DNA of 64,000 nt from Rhizobacter koreensis (GCF_013366375.1 NZ_JABWMJ010000006.1:248001-312000); one strand, 5' to 3'. Shown: positions 9,608 through 19,743, counted from the stretch's first letter. Translations and numbers: made by a program. Notes: generated by a model not told the origin, from the letters alone.

Positions 9608-10546
9608 TCATGCCAGCACCTCGCGCGCAGCGGCCAGCGAGGCCGGGTCGAACACCGGCGCCGCGACCAGGCCGGCATCGATGCGCTTGACGAGCCCGGC
9701 GAGCACGCGGCCCGGCCCGCACTCGACGATCGCACGGGCACCGCGGTCGCGCATCGCCTCGATCGTCTCGACCCAGCGCACCGGCGCGAACGCCTGCCGG
9801 TAGAGCGCGTCGCGGATCGTCGCGGGGTCGCTCTCGACCGCGACGTCGACGTTGTTGACGACCGGGATCGTCGGTGCGGCGATCGCGACGCCGGCCAGGC
9901 GCTCCTTCAGTCGCTCGGCGGCCGGCCGCATCAGCTGCGAGTGGAACGGCGCCGACACCGGCAGCAGCATCGCGCGCTTGGCGCCTGCCGCCTTGAGCAC
10001 CTCGCAGGCGCGCTCGACGCCGGACTTGGTGCCGGCGATCACGGTCTGGCTGCGGTCGTTGAAGTTGACCGCCTCGACGACTTCGCCGGTCTGCCCGGCG
10101 ACCTCGACGCAGCGCTCGCGAACGACCTGCGGCTCGAGGCCGAGAATGGCCGCCATCGCGCCGACGCCGACCGGCACCGCCTCCTGCATCGCCTGCGCTC
10201 GAAAGCGCACCAGCGGCAGCGCGTCGCCCAGCGTCAGCGAGCCCGCCGCCACCCACGCGCTGTACTCGCCGAGCGAGTGACCGGCGAGCAGCATCGGGCG
10301 CGCGCCGGTCTCGGCAAGCCAGGCCCGGTAGCACGCGACGCCCGCCGTCAGCATCAAGGGCTGCGTGTTGGTCGTGAGGTCGAGCTGCTCCTTCGGGCCC
10401 TCGCGGATGAGGCGCGCGACGTCGGTGTCCAGCGCCGCCGAGGCTTCCTCGAGCGTGGCGGTGACGGCCGGATGCCCGGCCCAGGCGTCGAGCATGCCGA
10501 CGGCTTGCGAGCCCTGGCCGGGAAAGACGATCGCGAATGGCTGCAT
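9608..10546 (-). CDS. fabD: Malonyl-CoA:ACP transacylase
   Basis: Loads malonyl groups onto ACP. It is 312 aa from ATG 10546; the open frame extends upstream through part of fabH, but the conserved start is MQPFAIVFPGQGSQ. The nucleophile Ser91 is in the elbow GHSLGEYSA, with the catalytic His in VSAPFHSQLM. Position-specific residues such as QPLM and VNFND are in place. It lies between fabH (83-base gap) and fabG. Confidence 0.97.
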   Translation of the reverse strand: MQPFAIVFPGQGSQAVGMLDAWAGHPAVTATLEEASAALDTDVARLIREGPKEQLDLTTNTQPLMLTAGVACYRAWLAETGARPMLLAGHSLGEYSAWVAAGSLTLGDALPLVRFRAQAMQEAVPVGVGAMAAILGLEPQVVRERCVEVAGQTGEVVEAVNFNDRSQTVIAGTKSGVERACEVLKAAGAKRAMLLPVSAPFHSQLMRPAAERLKERLAGVAIAAPTIPVVNNVDVAVESDPATIRDALYRQAFAPVRWVETIEAMRDRGARAIVECGPGRVLAGLVKRIDAGLVAAPVFDPASLAAAREVLA

Positions 10547-10629
10547 CGGAGATTCGGTTGAGTCCGGGATGACGGGAGCCGGCGCACCGGCAGGAGCTCC
10601 GCGCGGCGCCGCTGCGCCCGCGCCGCCCG

Positions 10630-11619
10630 CTAGTAGTCGAGCAGCGCGGCGCCCCAGGTGAAGCCGCCGCCGACGCCCTCGAGCATGACGGTGTCGCCGC
10701 GCCGCACCTTGCCAGCGCGCACCGCCTCGTCGAGCGCCAGCGGGATCGACGCTGCCGACGTGTTGCCGTGGTGGTCGACCGTGACGACGAGGCGCTCGGG
10801 CGCGAGCTTCAGCTTCTTGGCCGTGCTCTGCATGATGCGAATGTTGGCCTGATGCGGGATCAGCCAGTCGATATCGCTCGCAGCGCGCCCCGCCTTCTCG
10901 AGCACCGCCCGCGCGACCTCTTCGAGCACGCCGACCGCGAGCTTGAACACCGCCGGCCCGTCCATCTTGAGGAGCGGATCGCCCAGCACGTTGCCGCCCG
11001 ACACGTGCCCCGGTACGCAGAGGATGTCGACGTAGCGGCCATCGGCGTGCAGTTCGGTCGCCAGGATGCCGGGCGTGTCGCTCGCCTCGAGCACCACCGC
11101 GCCGGCCCCGTCGCCGAACAGCACGCAGGTGGTGCGGTCCGAGAAGTCCAAGAGGCGCGAGAACACCTCCGAGCCGATCACCAGCGCCTTCGAGGCGACA
11201 CCGCTCTTGATCATCGAGTCGGCGACCGAGAGCGCGTAGACGAAGCCGGCGCACACGGCCTGCACGTCGAACGCCGCGCAGCCGTGGATGCCCAGCTTGC
11301 GCTGCACGATGCACGCCGACGACGGGAACACCATGTCGGGCGTCGAGGTCGCGACGATGATCAGGTCGAGCGAATCCGGGTCGCAGTCGGCGGCGGCGAG
11401 CGCCTGCTGCGCTGCGAGCACCGCCAGGTCGCTGCAGGCGACGTCCGGCTCGGCGAAGTGGCGCGACTCGATGCCGGTGCGCTCGACGATCCAGGCGTTG
11501 GAGGTCTCGATGCCGTCGGCGGCGAGCCGTTCGGCAAGCGCCGCGTTGGTCACGCGGTTCGGCGGCAGGTAGCTGCCGGTTCCGGCGATTCTCGAGTAGC
11601 GGGGGGGAGTGGGTGTCAT
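10630..11619 (-). CDS. fabH: 3-oxoacyl-ACP synthase III (initiation)
   Basis: Starts fatty acid synthesis by condensing acetyl-CoA with malonyl-ACP. It is 329 aa. The triad is visible as Cys123 in DVQAVCAGF, His in IPHQANIRI and Asn in [12 protein letters not shown]. The start ATG at 11617-11619 directly abuts the plsX stop with no gap, suggesting translational coupling in plsX-fabH-fabD-fabG-acpP-fabF order. Confidence 0.97.
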   Translation of the reverse strand: MTPTPPRYSRIAGTGSYLPPNRVTNAALAERLAADGIETSNAWIVERTGIESRHFAEPDVACSDLAVLAAQQALAAADCDPDSLDLIIVATSTPDMVFPSSACIVQRKLGIHGCAAFDVQAVCAGFVYALSVADSMIKSGVASKALVIGSEVFSRLLDFSDRTTCVLFGDGAGAVVLEASDTPGILATELHADGRYVDILCVPGHVSGGNVLGDPLLKMDGPAVFKLAVGVLEEVARAVLEKAGRAASDIDWLIPHQANIRIMQSTAKKLKLAPERLVVTVDHHGNTSAASIPLALDEAVRAGKVRRGDTVMLEGVGGGFTWGAALLDY

Positions 11620-12702
11620 TCAGACGCGGGCGTCGTCGGCTGCCAGCGCGTCACCCAACTCCGCAGCGGCCGGCATGGCAGCCAGCGTGGCGAGAATCCG
11701 ATCGTGGACACGGTCGAGCAGGCCGTTTCGCGCGGCATCATAAGCCCGATTGAGCGCGTGCTCGAAGGCGAAGGCATCGGCCGAACCGTGGCTCTTGAAG
11801 ACGAGGCCGCGCAGCCCGAGCAGCGCGGCGCCGTTGTAGCGCCGGTGATCGACCCGCTTCTTGAAGTGGTTGAGCACCGGCAGCGCGACGAGCGCTGCCA
11901 GGCGCGTGCCGAGGTTGCGCGTGAACTCCTGCCGGATGAAACCGGCGAGCATGGTCGCGAGGCCTTCCGAGGCCTTCAGCAGCACGTTGCCGACGAAACC
12001 GTCGCAGACGACGATATCGGTCGTGCCCTTGAAGATGTCGTTGCCTTCGACGTTGCCGTGGAAGTTGATGAGGCCGCTCGCGGCGGCCTTGCGGAGCAGG
12101 TCGCCGGCGCGCTTGATCGTCTCGCCGCCCTTGATCGCCTCTTCGCCGATGTTGAGCAGGCCGACCGTCGGCTCGCGCTTGCCGGCAACGGCATCGACGA
12201 GCGCGCTGCCCATCACCGCGAATTGCAGCAGGTGGTCGGCCGAGCAGTCGATGTTCGCGCCGAGGTCGAGCACCGTCGTGTAGGCGTCGCGTTCGTTCGG
12301 GATGACGGTCGCGATCGCCGGGCGATCGATGCCGTCGAGCGTCTTGAGGACGTAGCGCGACACTGCCATCAGCGCGGCGGTGTTCCCGGCCGAGACGCAG
12401 GCGTGCGCGGCCGCGGGCTCGCCGCCGTCGCTCTTGACCTGGCTCACCGCGACGCGGAGCGACGAATCCTTCTTGCGGCGCAGCGCGATCTCGAGCGTGT
12501 CGGTCATCTCGACGACTTCGCTCGCGGCGACCAGGGTCGTGCGCGGCCAGCCGGCAGCCGGCGCGAGTGCGTCGGAGCGGCCGACCAGAATCAGTTCGGC
12601 TTCAGGATGGCTGGCGAGGAACGCCCGGCACGCCGGAAGCGTGACCGAGGGGCCATGGTCGCCGCCCATGCAGTCGACCGACAGCCGTATCACGTCGGAC
12701 AC
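11620..12702 (-). CDS. plsX: Phosphate acyltransferase PlsX
   Basis: Converts acyl-ACP to acyl-phosphate for phosphatidic acid synthesis on the inner membrane. It is 360 aa. The start is GTG at 12702, because the family-conserved [10 protein letters not shown] begins at about residue 9 and there is no earlier ATG. Further motifs are [27 protein letters not shown] and NIGEE. A G-rich stretch upstream of the GTG may serve as ribosome site. It lies 31 bases after rpmF, the conserved rpmF-plsX-fabH order. Confidence 0.95.
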   Translation of the reverse strand: MSDVIRLSVDCMGGDHGPSVTLPACRAFLASHPEAELILVGRSDALAPAAGWPRTTLVAASEVVEMTDTLEIALRRKKDSSLRVAVSQVKSDGGEPAAAHACVSAGNTAALMAVSRYVLKTLDGIDRPAIATVIPNERDAYTTVLDLGANIDCSADHLLQFAVMGSALVDAVAGKREPTVGLLNIGEEAIKGGETIKRAGDLLRKAAASGLINFHGNVEGNDIFKGTTDIVVCDGFVGNVLLKASEGLATMLAGFIRQEFTRNLGTRLAALVALPVLNHFKKRVDHRRYNGAALLGLRGLVFKSHGSADAFAFEHALNRAYDAARNGLLDRVHDRILATLAAMPAAAELGDALAADDARV

Positions 12703-12733
12703 GTCGAGCCCCGCCCCGCAAGGGGAACGGACG

Positions 12734-12916
12734 TCAGGCGTCTGCCTTCGTCTTCAGGACCTTGCGCCCACGGTAGAAACCGGTCGGGCTGATGTGGTGG
12801 CGCAGGTGCGTCTCGCCGGTGGTCGGCTCGATCGCGGTACCCGGCTGGGCAAGCGCGTAGTGCGCACGGTGCATGCCGCGCTTGGACGGCGATTTCTTGT
12901 TCTGCTGGACGGCCAT
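12734..12916 (-). CDS. rpmF: 50S ribosomal protein L32
   Basis: A 60-aa basic ribosomal protein of the large subunit. It starts [19 protein letters not shown] and ends with a Lys-rich tail. It has no cysteines, so it is the zinc-free form of L32. AGGAG lies 9 bases before ATG 12916. It heads the lipid gene cluster and has an extended -10 promoter candidate about 135 bases upstream. Confidence 0.97.
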   Translation of the reverse strand: MAVQQNKKSPSKRGMHRAHYALAQPGTAIEPTTGETHLRHHISPTGFYRGRKVLKTKADA

Positions 12917-13050
12917 GGGGGCTAACTCCTGAGGCTCACCAAGGTCGGAGAGCGGTGTCGCTGACGCCAAGCCGATCGGTTCTCGGCGCCGGCGGCGCGG
13001 ACTCGACGCGCGGTTTGCGGCAAGACCCGGGCATTTGCGTAAAGCCCAAG

Positions 13051-13059
13051 AGTATAGCA
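13051..13059 (-). promoter_or_regulatory. Extended -10 promoter candidate for the rpmF-plsX-fab operon
   Basis: On the minus strand TGCTATACT combines the extended TGn motif with a TATACT hexamer, in the AT-richest part of the yceD-rpmF gap. No good -35 is present, as is common for extended -10 promoters. It would give a leader of about 130 bases before rpmF and allow expression of L32 and the fab genes independently of yceD. Confidence 0.5.
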
Positions 13060-13099
13060 AGAGCCGCCCTCTGGCCGCCAGCCCGGGAGCCGGAAAGCC

Positions 13100-13648
13100 T
13101 CAATCGTCGGTGCGGTCGCGCTTGAGCGCGGCGAGCGCGGCGAACGGATTCGGCGCCTCGGGCGCATCGGCAGCGGTGTCGTCCGGAAGCGAAAGCGGCG
13201 CCGGGCAGACGTCGTGGCGCGGCACGATCGGCAGCATCAGGATGAGCTCGTCCTCGACCAGCTCGTGCAGGTCGAGGGTGCGCGTCATCGCGAGCACGTC
13301 GTGATCGTCGTCCTCGGCATCGAGCGCGGCGGCGTTGTCCTCGCCGTGCACGAAGCGGAACTCGCGCTCGACGTCGAGCGGCAGCTCCATGGGTTCGAGA
13401 CAGCGCTGGCACTGCAGGTGCACACGCGTGTGCGCGTAGAGGCGCAGCCACGTCTCGGCATCCTTGCCGCGCGTGTCGCGCTGCTCGCCGACGGCCCGCC
13501 AGGCGACGCCCGGGTCGGACTCCGGCTCGGGCAGCGTCGATTCGGCGAGTCGCTCGAACTCGTGCAGCGGCCAGTCGCCACCGAGCGTGGCGCCTTCGCC
13601 GGCGAAAGCCTCGACATCGAGGCGGCGGGGATCGAATTCACGCGTCAT
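13100..13648 (-). CDS. yceD: YceD/DUF177 family protein linked to 23S rRNA accumulation
   Basis: A 182-aa cytosolic protein, start ATG 13648. The core CxxC and following segment read LQCQRCLEPMELPLDVERE then FRFVHGED, the DUF177 signature; a second cysteine-containing stretch is IVPRHDVCPAP. Family members sit next to rpmF across bacteria and plants and are linked to 23S rRNA or ribosome biogenesis. The reading frame extends far upstream without coding character, over the maf gene on the other strand. The 183 bases between it and rpmF hold a promoter candidate. Confidence 0.88.
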   Translation of the reverse strand: MTREFDPRRLDVEAFAGEGATLGGDWPLHEFERLAESTLPEPESDPGVAWRAVGEQRDTRGKDAETWLRLYAHTRVHLQCQRCLEPMELPLDVEREFRFVHGEDNAAALDAEDDDHDVLAMTRTLDLHELVEDELILMLPIVPRHDVCPAPLSLPDDTAADAPEAPNPFAALAALKRDRTDD

Positions 13649-13824
13649 CCGGGCGAGTGTACGAGCGCGCCCGCGGCGCGATCGCCAGCGGGTTGCCGCC
13701 CTCCCTGGTGCTGGCAGCGGCCCGGCTTCCGTTCGAGGCGTCCACGACGATCGACCGTCATTGCCTGCGTCTGACCCGGCGGGCACCCGATCGGCGCCCG
13801 CGCGCCCGATGGGACAATCGCCGC

Positions 13825-14430
13825 ATGCCCGCACCGCGTCGCCTCGTACTCGGTTCCACCTCGCGCTACCGGCGCGAGCTGCTCGAGCGCCTGCGGCTGC
13901 CGTTCGACGTCGAGTCGCCGGACGTCGACGAGGCGCCCCGTTTCGGCGAGCAGCCGGCCGAGCTCGCGCCGCGGCTTGCGCTCGCCAAGGCCGACGCAGT
14001 CGCCGCCCGGCACGCGGCGGCGGTGGTGATCGGCTCGGACCAGGTTGCCGACCTGAACGGTGTCGCGATCGGCAAGCCGGGCGACCACGCGCGCGCAGTC
14101 GAGCAGCTGCGAACGATGCGCGGGCAAACGGTCGTGTTCCACACGGCGGTGGCGGTGGTCTGCCGCGAAACTGGCTTTCGCGACGTCGCGGTGGTTCCGG
14201 TGCGCGTGCGCTTCCGGCAGCTGGTCGACGCGGAGATCGAGCGCTACCTGCGCCTCGAGCAGCCCTACGACTGCGCCGGCAGTGCGAAGTCGGAGGCGCT
14301 CGGCATCGCGCTGCTCGACGCGGTCGAGTCCGATGATCCGAGCGCACTCGTCGGGCTGCCGCTGATCCGAACCACCGCCTTGCTGCGCGCTGCCGGCATC
14401 GACCCGCTCGGCGTCGACCGCGACGCATGA
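13825..14430 (+). CDS. Maf-family nucleoside triphosphate pyrophosphatase (YceF type)
   Basis: Hydrolyses non-canonical or modified nucleotides; the YceF clade prefers 7-methyl-GTP. It is 201 aa from ATG 13825. The N-terminal LGSTSRYRRELLERL and the catalytic SDQV motif are clear, and DCAGSAKSE and LVGLPLI match YceF closely. The frame is open for 56 codons upstream, but that part is the divergent intergenic region. Divergent placement next to yceD-rpmF is the same as in enterobacteria, supporting the YceF assignment. A GACAAT hexamer lies just before the start and may be the -10. It overlaps the next gene by ATGA. Confidence 0.9.
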   Translation: MPAPRRLVLGSTSRYRRELLERLRLPFDVESPDVDEAPRFGEQPAELAPRLALAKADAVAARHAAAVVIGSDQVADLNGVAIGKPGDHARAVEQLRTMRGQTVVFHTAVAVVCRETGFRDVAVVPVRVRFRQLVDAEIERYLRLEQPYDCAGSAKSEALGIALLDAVESDDPSALVGLPLIRTTALLRAAGIDPLGVDRDA

Positions 14431-15191
14431 GCGCTCCGAAGGGCACGCTCTACCTGGTGCCGAACACGCTCGACTTCGGCGTCGCCGGCGCCGGATCGGC
14501 GCTCGACGACGTGCTGCCGCTCGGCGCGCTGCGCCGCGCCGCCGCGCTCACGCATTGGGTCTGCGAGAACGCCAAGACGACGCGGGCGTTCCTCAAGCGC
14601 GTCGACGCGGTGGTGCCGCTTGCCGCACCGTTGCAGTCCCTGTCGCTGTTGGAATTGCCGCGCCCGCCAAAGGGGCGGCCGACGGCGGCACCCGTGGATC
14701 TCGGAGCCTTGCTGGCGCCGGCGCTCGCCGGGCACGACGTCGGCCTGATCTCCGAAGCAGGCCTGCCGGCGGTCGCCGACCCCGGCGCGCTGCTGGTCGA
14801 CGCCGCCCATCGCCTCGGCGTCGCCGTGGTTCCGCTGGCCGGCCCGAGTTCGCTGCTGCTCGCCCTGGCGGCGAGCGGTCTCGATGGCCAGAGCTTCGCG
14901 TTCGTCGGCTACCTGCCGGTCGGCGCGCCGGAACGTGCCGCGCGCATCCGCGAGCTCGAGGACCTGTCGCGGCGCCTCGGTCAGACCCAGCTGATGATCG
15001 AGACGCCTTACCGCAACCCGGCGCTGCTCGCCGCCCTGGTCGAGCGCCTCGCGCCGGCGACGCGCCTGTCGGTGAGCTGCGGCCTGACGCTGCCCGGCGC
15101 GTTCACGCGCAGCGATCGCGTTGCGGACTGGCGCCGCTCGCCGACGACGCTGCCGGCTGATGTGCCGGCGGTGTTTGCGTTCGCAGCCTGA
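14427..15191 (+). CDS. Tetrapyrrole-methylase family SAM-dependent methyltransferase (RsmI-like)
   Basis: A 254-aa protein of the corrin/porphyrin methylase superfamily. The start MSAPKGTLYLVPNTLDF and the loop LISEAGLPAVADPGALLVDAAHRLGV match the SAM-binding half; the second half has VGYLPVG and MIETPYRNP, as in RsmI-type 16S rRNA 2'-O-methyltransferases. It is shorter than RsmI and diverges in the substrate part, so the true substrate is unknown. It overlaps maf by four bases, a pairing common in Burkholderiales. Confidence 0.82.
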   Translation: MSAPKGTLYLVPNTLDFGVAGAGSALDDVLPLGALRRAAALTHWVCENAKTTRAFLKRVDAVVPLAAPLQSLSLLELPRPPKGRPTAAPVDLGALLAPALAGHDVGLISEAGLPAVADPGALLVDAAHRLGVAVVPLAGPSSLLLALAASGLDGQSFAFVGYLPVGAPERAARIRELEDLSRRLGQTQLMIETPYRNPALLAALVERLAPATRLSVSCGLTLPGAFTRSDRVADWRRSPTTLPADVPAVFAFAA

Positions 15192-15212
15192 GCAGGCGCC
15201 CCGGCAGCGGCC

Positions 15213-16724
15213 CTAGTTCGTCTCGGTTTCCTGCTGCGGCTCGGGCAGCTTGGCGCCGAACAGCGCGGCGACGCGCTTCTTGGGCTTGATGTTCGGCGAG
15301 AGACCGCGCACCGGCACCGGAGGCGCTGCCTTTTCCCACGACGGCTCGCCGGCGCTCGGGTTGGGCTCGTACGGACGGTCGAAGAACGGATCGCCCGGCG
15401 GCCGGCGCGGCGCGCTGCGCTCGGCCGCACGCGGGGCGGCCGGAGCCTCGCTGCGCGGCGCCTCGCTGCGCGAGCGTTCGCGATAGGCGCGCGGGGGCGG
15501 CGCGTCGTCGAGTTCGAGCGGCTCGAGCTCGATCTTCTTCTTGATCAGCTTTTCGATGTCGCCGATCAGGCGCGCATCCTCGCGCGTGACCAGCGTCACC
15601 GCCAGGCCCGACGCGCCGGCACGACCGGTGCGGCCGATGCGGTGCACGTAGTCCTCGGCATTGAACGGCACGTCGAAGTTGAAGACCGCCGGCAGGTCGG
15701 CGATGTCGAGGCCGCGCGCGGCGACGTCGGTCGCCACCAGCACGTCGACGCTGCCGGCCTTGAACGCGTCGAGGGCCTTCAGCCGCTCGTCCTGCGACTT
15801 GTCGCCGTGCAGCGCGTTGGTCCTGAGGCCGTCGCGCTCGAACGAGCGCGCGAGACGCGCGCAGCCGAGTTTCGAGTTCACGAAAACGATCGCCTGCGAG
15901 AGCTCGCGGTCCTTGAGGAGCTTGAGCACCGCGTGCCGCTTGTCGTCGGTCGCGACGCTGTAGAAGCGCTGCTCGACGTTGGTCGCAGTGGCATTGGGCC
16001 GCGCCACCTCGACCAGCAGCGGGTTCTGCAGGTAACTCTCGGCCAGACGCTTGATCTCGGGCGAGAACGTCGCCGAGAACAGCAGCGTCTGCCGCTGCTT
16101 CGGCAGGTACGAAAGAATGCGCTGCAGGTCGGGCAGGAAGCCGATGTCGAGCATGCGGTCCGCCTCGTCGAGCACCACGTACTCGACCTGATTCAGCACG
16201 CAGTTCTTCGCCTCGATGTGATCGAGCAGGCGCCCCGGCGTCGCGACCAGCACCTCGACGCCCTGCTTCAGCTCGAGCGTCTGCGGCTTCATGTCGATGC
16301 CGCCGTAGACCACCGCCACGCGCAGCTTCGAATGGGCGGCGTAGCCCTTGATGTTGGCGGCGACCTGGTCGGCGAGTTCGCGCGTCGGTGCGATGACGAG
16401 CGCGCGCACCGGATGGCGCGCCGGCGACATGCTGGCGTTCTCGTGCCGCAGCATCTTGTGCAGCAGCGGCAGCGAGAACGCGGCGGTCTTGCCGGTGCCG
16501 GTCTGCGCGGCGCCCATGATGTCGCGGCCGGCCAGGACGTGCGGAATCGCCTTCGCCTGGATGGGCGTCATCGTCGTGTAACCCTGGTCCGCGACGGCGC
16601 GCTGCAGGACCGGGTCGAGGCCGACGCTCGAGAACTCGAGCGACGCGGGAGTGGGATCGGTGGGAGTTTCGGTGGCGTGCGGCGCCGAACGCTCGGCGTC
16701 CTCGGTCTTCAACATGTCTGTCAT
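15213..16724 (-). CDS. rhlE: DEAD-box RNA helicase, RhlE type
   Basis: ATP-dependent RNA helicase used in ribosome assembly or RNA turnover. It is 503 aa from ATG 16724; an ATG three codons later is also possible, and a TTG at 16748 is less likely. Motifs in order: F-S-S-V-G then Q motif [56 protein letters not shown] and [10 protein letters not shown]. The C-terminal 100 residues are a basic, Arg/Ser/Pro/Ala-rich disordered tail containing repeated RSEAP units. It converges on the preceding methyltransferase gene (21-base gap) and diverges from manC. Confidence 0.93.
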   Translation of the reverse strand: MTDMLKTEDAERSAPHATETPTDPTPASLEFSSVGLDPVLQRAVADQGYTTMTPIQAKAIPHVLAGRDIMGAAQTGTGKTAAFSLPLLHKMLRHENASMSPARHPVRALVIAPTRELADQVAANIKGYAAHSKLRVAVVYGGIDMKPQTLELKQGVEVLVATPGRLLDHIEAKNCVLNQVEYVVLDEADRMLDIGFLPDLQRILSYLPKQRQTLLFSATFSPEIKRLAESYLQNPLLVEVARPNATATNVEQRFYSVATDDKRHAVLKLLKDRELSQAIVFVNSKLGCARLARSFERDGLRTNALHGDKSQDERLKALDAFKAGSVDVLVATDVAARGLDIADLPAVFNFDVPFNAEDYVHRIGRTGRAGASGLAVTLVTREDARLIGDIEKLIKKKIELEPLELDDAPPPRAYRERSRSEAPRSEAPAAPRAAERSAPRRPPGDPFFDRPYEPNPSAGEPSWEKAAPPVPVRGLSPNIKPKKRVAALFGAKLPEPQQETETN

Positions 16725-16851
16725 CTGCGGATTATCGCCGCTGGGCAAAGCCCGTGATATATGGGAGGGCGCGGACGAGGCCCTCGGCGCACGTCGGGGC
16801 GGCTAGACTCGCGCCGCCGCGCAGCCCGCTGCGGTTGCACAGAGGCCGACC

Positions 16852-18336
16852 TTGACCCGTTCCCCCGACCCTTCCCACGGCACGTCCGAGGTCCTGCCGG
16901 TCATCATGGCCGGCGGCAGCGGCACGCGCCTGTGGCCGCTGAGCCGGGCGCTGTACCCCAAGCAATTTCTCGCGTTCGGCTCCGACCGAACGCTGTTCCA
17001 GCAGGCGGTGCTGCGCCTCGAGGCGCTCGGCGCGAGCGGCGTCGCCTTGCGGCCGCCCTGCATCATCGGCAACGAGGAGCACCGCTTCATGGTGCTCGAT
17101 CAGCTGCGCGAGATCGGCGTCGAGCCGGGCGGCGTGCTGCTCGAGCCGGTCGGTCGCAACACGGCGCCGGCGCTCACACTCGCCGCGCTGTTCGCCGGCG
17201 AGGAAGACCCGATCCTCGTCGTCGCCGCCGCCGACCACGCGGTCGGCGACCTGGCTGCATTCGACGCCGCCCTGCAGCGTGCCGTCGCAGCCGCGAGCGA
17301 CGGCAGCATCGTCGTTCTGGGCATCCGCCCGACGCGGCCGGAGATCGGCTACGGCTACATCCGCACGCAGCCCGGCGGCGCGATCGCAAGAGACGGCTCG
17401 CTCGATGTCGCCGGGTTCGTCGAAAAGCCCGACCTCGCGACGGCGAAGCGCTACGTCGCCGAGGGCGACTACTTCTGGAACAGCGGCATGTTCGTGCTGC
17501 GCGCGAGCACCTGGCTCGCCGCGCTCGCCGAGTTCCGCCCCGACATCGAGCAGGCGACGCGCGCCGCCTGGGCCGCACGCAAGAGCGATCATCCCTTCTG
17601 CCGCCCCGACCGCGCCATGTTCGAGGCGATCCCGTCCGAGAGCATCGACTACGCGGTGATGGAGCCGGCCGCCGCGCCGGCGTCGCACCGCACGCTGAAG
17701 ATGGTCGAGCTCGATGCCGCCTGGAGCGACCTCGGGTCGTGGGACGCCGTGTGGGCGCTCGCGCCGCGCGACGCGGACGGCAACGCACTGCACGGCGACG
17801 CGCTGATCGAGGATTCGCGCAACGTCTACGTGCACGCCAGCAGCCGCCTCGTCAGCGCGGTCGGGCTCGAGAACCTGGTGATCGTCGAGACGCCGGACGC
17901 GGTACTGGTCACCGACCTCGCGCGCAGCCAGCAGGTCAAGAAGATCGTCGCGACGCTCGGCCAGCGCGAGCGCGGCGAGGCCAACCTGCACCGGCGCGTG
18001 CACCGCCCCTGGGGCTGGTACGACAGCATCGATCACGGCCCGCGCTTCCAGGTCAAGCGCATCATGGTCAAGCCGGGTGCCGCGATCAGCCTGCAGATGC
18101 ACCACCACCGTGCCGAACACTGGATCGTGGTCTCGGGCATCGCCGAGGTCACCAACGGCGACCAGGTGATCACGCTGCACGAGAACGAGAGCACCTACAT
18201 CCCGATCGGCCGCACGCACCGGCTCGCCAACCGCGGCGACGTGCCGCTCGAGATCATCGAGGTGCAGTCGGGCGCCTACCTCGGCGAGGACGACATCGTT
18301 CGCTTCGAGGACGTGTACGGGCGCGTCGAGCGCTGA
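16852..18336 (+). CDS. manC: Mannose-1-phosphate guanylyltransferase / mannose-6-phosphate isomerase
   Basis: Bifunctional enzyme making GDP-mannose for surface polysaccharides. It is 494 aa if the TTG at 16852 is used; the next ATG (16906) falls inside the conserved VIMAGGSGTRLWPLSR, so the start must precede it. The guanylyltransferase half has the pyrophosphorylase signature plus FVEKP and GNSGMF-like YFWNSGMFV. The C-terminal cupin half, the type II isomerase, has HRPWGWYDS, QMHHHRAEHW and the TYIPIGRTHRL metal site. It opens the glycan locus; a TAGACT hexamer at 16804-16809 may be its -10. Confidence 0.92.
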   Translation: MTRSPDPSHGTSEVLPVIMAGGSGTRLWPLSRALYPKQFLAFGSDRTLFQQAVLRLEALGASGVALRPPCIIGNEEHRFMVLDQLREIGVEPGGVLLEPVGRNTAPALTLAALFAGEEDPILVVAAADHAVGDLAAFDAALQRAVAAASDGSIVVLGIRPTRPEIGYGYIRTQPGGAIARDGSLDVAGFVEKPDLATAKRYVAEGDYFWNSGMFVLRASTWLAALAEFRPDIEQATRAAWAARKSDHPFCRPDRAMFEAIPSESIDYAVMEPAAAPASHRTLKMVELDAAWSDLGSWDAVWALAPRDADGNALHGDALIEDSRNVYVHASSRLVSAVGLENLVIVETPDAVLVTDLARSQQVKKIVATLGQRERGEANLHRRVHRPWGWYDSIDHGPRFQVKRIMVKPGAAISLQMHHHRAEHWIVVSGIAEVTNGDQVITLHENESTYIPIGRTHRLANRGDVPLEIIEVQSGAYLGEDDIVRFEDVYGRVER

Positions 18337-18612
18337 TCTTCCCGCCGGCAGCGCGCGGGACCGCGACGGCGCCGAGTCTCGGTGCAGCCCCGGGGAGCGG
18401 GTACGTGGCGGCGTGCTGGCACCCGGCGCGGCGTTCCCAAACGGTGCCGTGCCGACCCGACACGGTGCATCGGCGGCGGCCGGGCGGTTACATTGCTGAC
18501 GGTCGCCACGCGCGCGTCGCGCGGGCCGGCCTTTCCGTCGCATGCACACGTCGATCCTTCCACGCCTCCGCGCGCGTGCGCCCGCGGCGCGGCGCGGCGC
18601 CGCTGCCCGCAC
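18337..18612. other. Gap between manC and the polyprenyl-phosphate transferase
   Basis: This stretch of 276 bases has an open frame continuing into the next gene, but no motif, no start and no family resemblance in it. A TTACATT sequence near 18487 could be part of a promoter for the downstream gene. Otherwise I see nothing. Confidence 0.5.
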
Positions 18613-19704
18613 ATGACGCAGCTCGTCGTCAGCTTCCTGGTGTCGCTGTGCGTCACCCTGTTCGTCGTGTTCTCGGCCGACAAGCACGGCCGCGTCTCGG
18701 CCGACAGCGATCTCACCGGCCCGCAGAAATTCCACACCCGGCCGGTGCCGCGGATCGGCGGGGTCGGCGTCTTCCTCGCGCTGCTTGCCGGCACCGTCCT
18801 GGCGCACGTCAGCGGCCACGTCGCGCGCGACCAGCTCTGGCTGCTGCTCGCGGCGTCGCTGCCGGCGTTCGGGTCGGGCCTCGCGGAAGACCTGACCAAG
18901 AACGTGTCGGCGCGCCGGCGTCTCTTCTTCACGGCGATGTCCGCCGGGCTGGGTGTCTGGCTGCTCGACGGCGTGCTGCGCCGCACCGCCATCCCCGGCG
19001 TCGACGCGCTGATGGTCTACACGCCGTTCGCGATCGCGCTCACGATGCTGTGCGTCACCGGCGTCGCCAACTCGATCAACATCATCGACGGCTTCAACGG
19101 CCTCGCGTCGATGTGCGTGCTGATGATGGTGCTCGGCATCGCCTACGTGGCGTTCCAGGTGCACGACCGCTTCGTGTTCAGCGCGGCGCTGCTCGCGGCC
19201 GGCGCGGTGCTGGGCTTCTTCATCTGGAACTACCCCGCCGGGCTGATCTTCCTCGGTGACGGCGGCGCCTACCTGCTGGGCTTCATGGTGTCGGAGCTGG
19301 TGGTGCTGCTGCTCGCACGCAACCCGGCGGTCTCCCCGCTCTTCGCGCTGTTGCTGTGCGCCTATCCGATCTTCGAGACGCTGTTCACCATGTACCGGCG
19401 CCGCGTGCTGAAAGGCGTCCCGACCGGGCTGCCCGACGGCATCCACCTGCACACGCTGATCCACCGTCGCGTGGTGCGCGCCGCCTTCGGCCGCACCGAG
19501 GAAAAGCGCCAGACGGCGCGCAACTCGATGACGTCGCCCTACCTGTGGCTGCTCTGCCTGGCGTCGGTGATCCCGGCGCTCCTGTGGTGGAACGACACGG
19601 CGGTGCTGACCTGCTTTCTCGCCCTGTTCATCGTCAGCTACCTGCTGATGTACTGGAGCATCGTGCGGTTCCGGGTGCCGAGGTGGCTGGTCATCCGGCG
19701 CTAG
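18613..19704 (+). CDS. Undecaprenyl-phosphate sugar-phosphate transferase, WecA/MraY family
   Basis: Polytopic inner-membrane enzyme that transfers a sugar-1-phosphate, usually GlcNAc-1-P or a related HexNAc, to undecaprenyl phosphate to start glycan assembly. It is 363 aa from ATG 18613, with about ten hydrophobic segments. Family motifs are FHTRPVPRIGGVGVF near residues 37-51, NIIDGFNGLA near 156, FLGDGGAYLLGF, and the cytoplasmic HLHTLIHRR motif. It belongs to the WecA/WbpL/TagO branch. It lies downstream of manC in the same direction, while the next genes converge on it. It is one of two initiating transferases in this locus. Confidence 0.9.
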   Translation: MTQLVVSFLVSLCVTLFVVFSADKHGRVSADSDLTGPQKFHTRPVPRIGGVGVFLALLAGTVLAHVSGHVARDQLWLLLAASLPAFGSGLAEDLTKNVSARRRLFFTAMSAGLGVWLLDGVLRRTAIPGVDALMVYTPFAIALTMLCVTGVANSINIIDGFNGLASMCVLMMVLGIAYVAFQVHDRFVFSAALLAAGAVLGFFIWNYPAGLIFLGDGGAYLLGFMVSELVVLLLARNPAVSPLFALLLCAYPIFETLFTMYRRRVLKGVPTGLPDGIHLHTLIHRRVVRAAFGRTEEKRQTARNSMTSPYLWLLCLASVIPALLWWNDTAVLTCFLALFIVSYLLMYWSIVRFRVPRWLVIRR

Positions 19705-19743
19705 CGTCGCGCCGAAGCTTCCCGCTACGCCGCGGCCCGCGCC

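Noticed and set aside
10768..12792. Plus-strand open frame of 674 codons opposite plsX and fabH
   Set aside because: Wholly antisense to two conserved enzymes, no domain, no ribosome site.
16746..16748. TTG start eight codons upstream of the rhlE ATG
   Set aside because: No ribosome site and no conservation; the ATG at 16724 is the simpler choice.
16732..19464. Minus-strand open frame of 910 codons opposite manC and the WecA-like gene
   Set aside because: Runs across two plus-strand genes with full motifs; composition is typical of antisense shadow in high-GC DNA.
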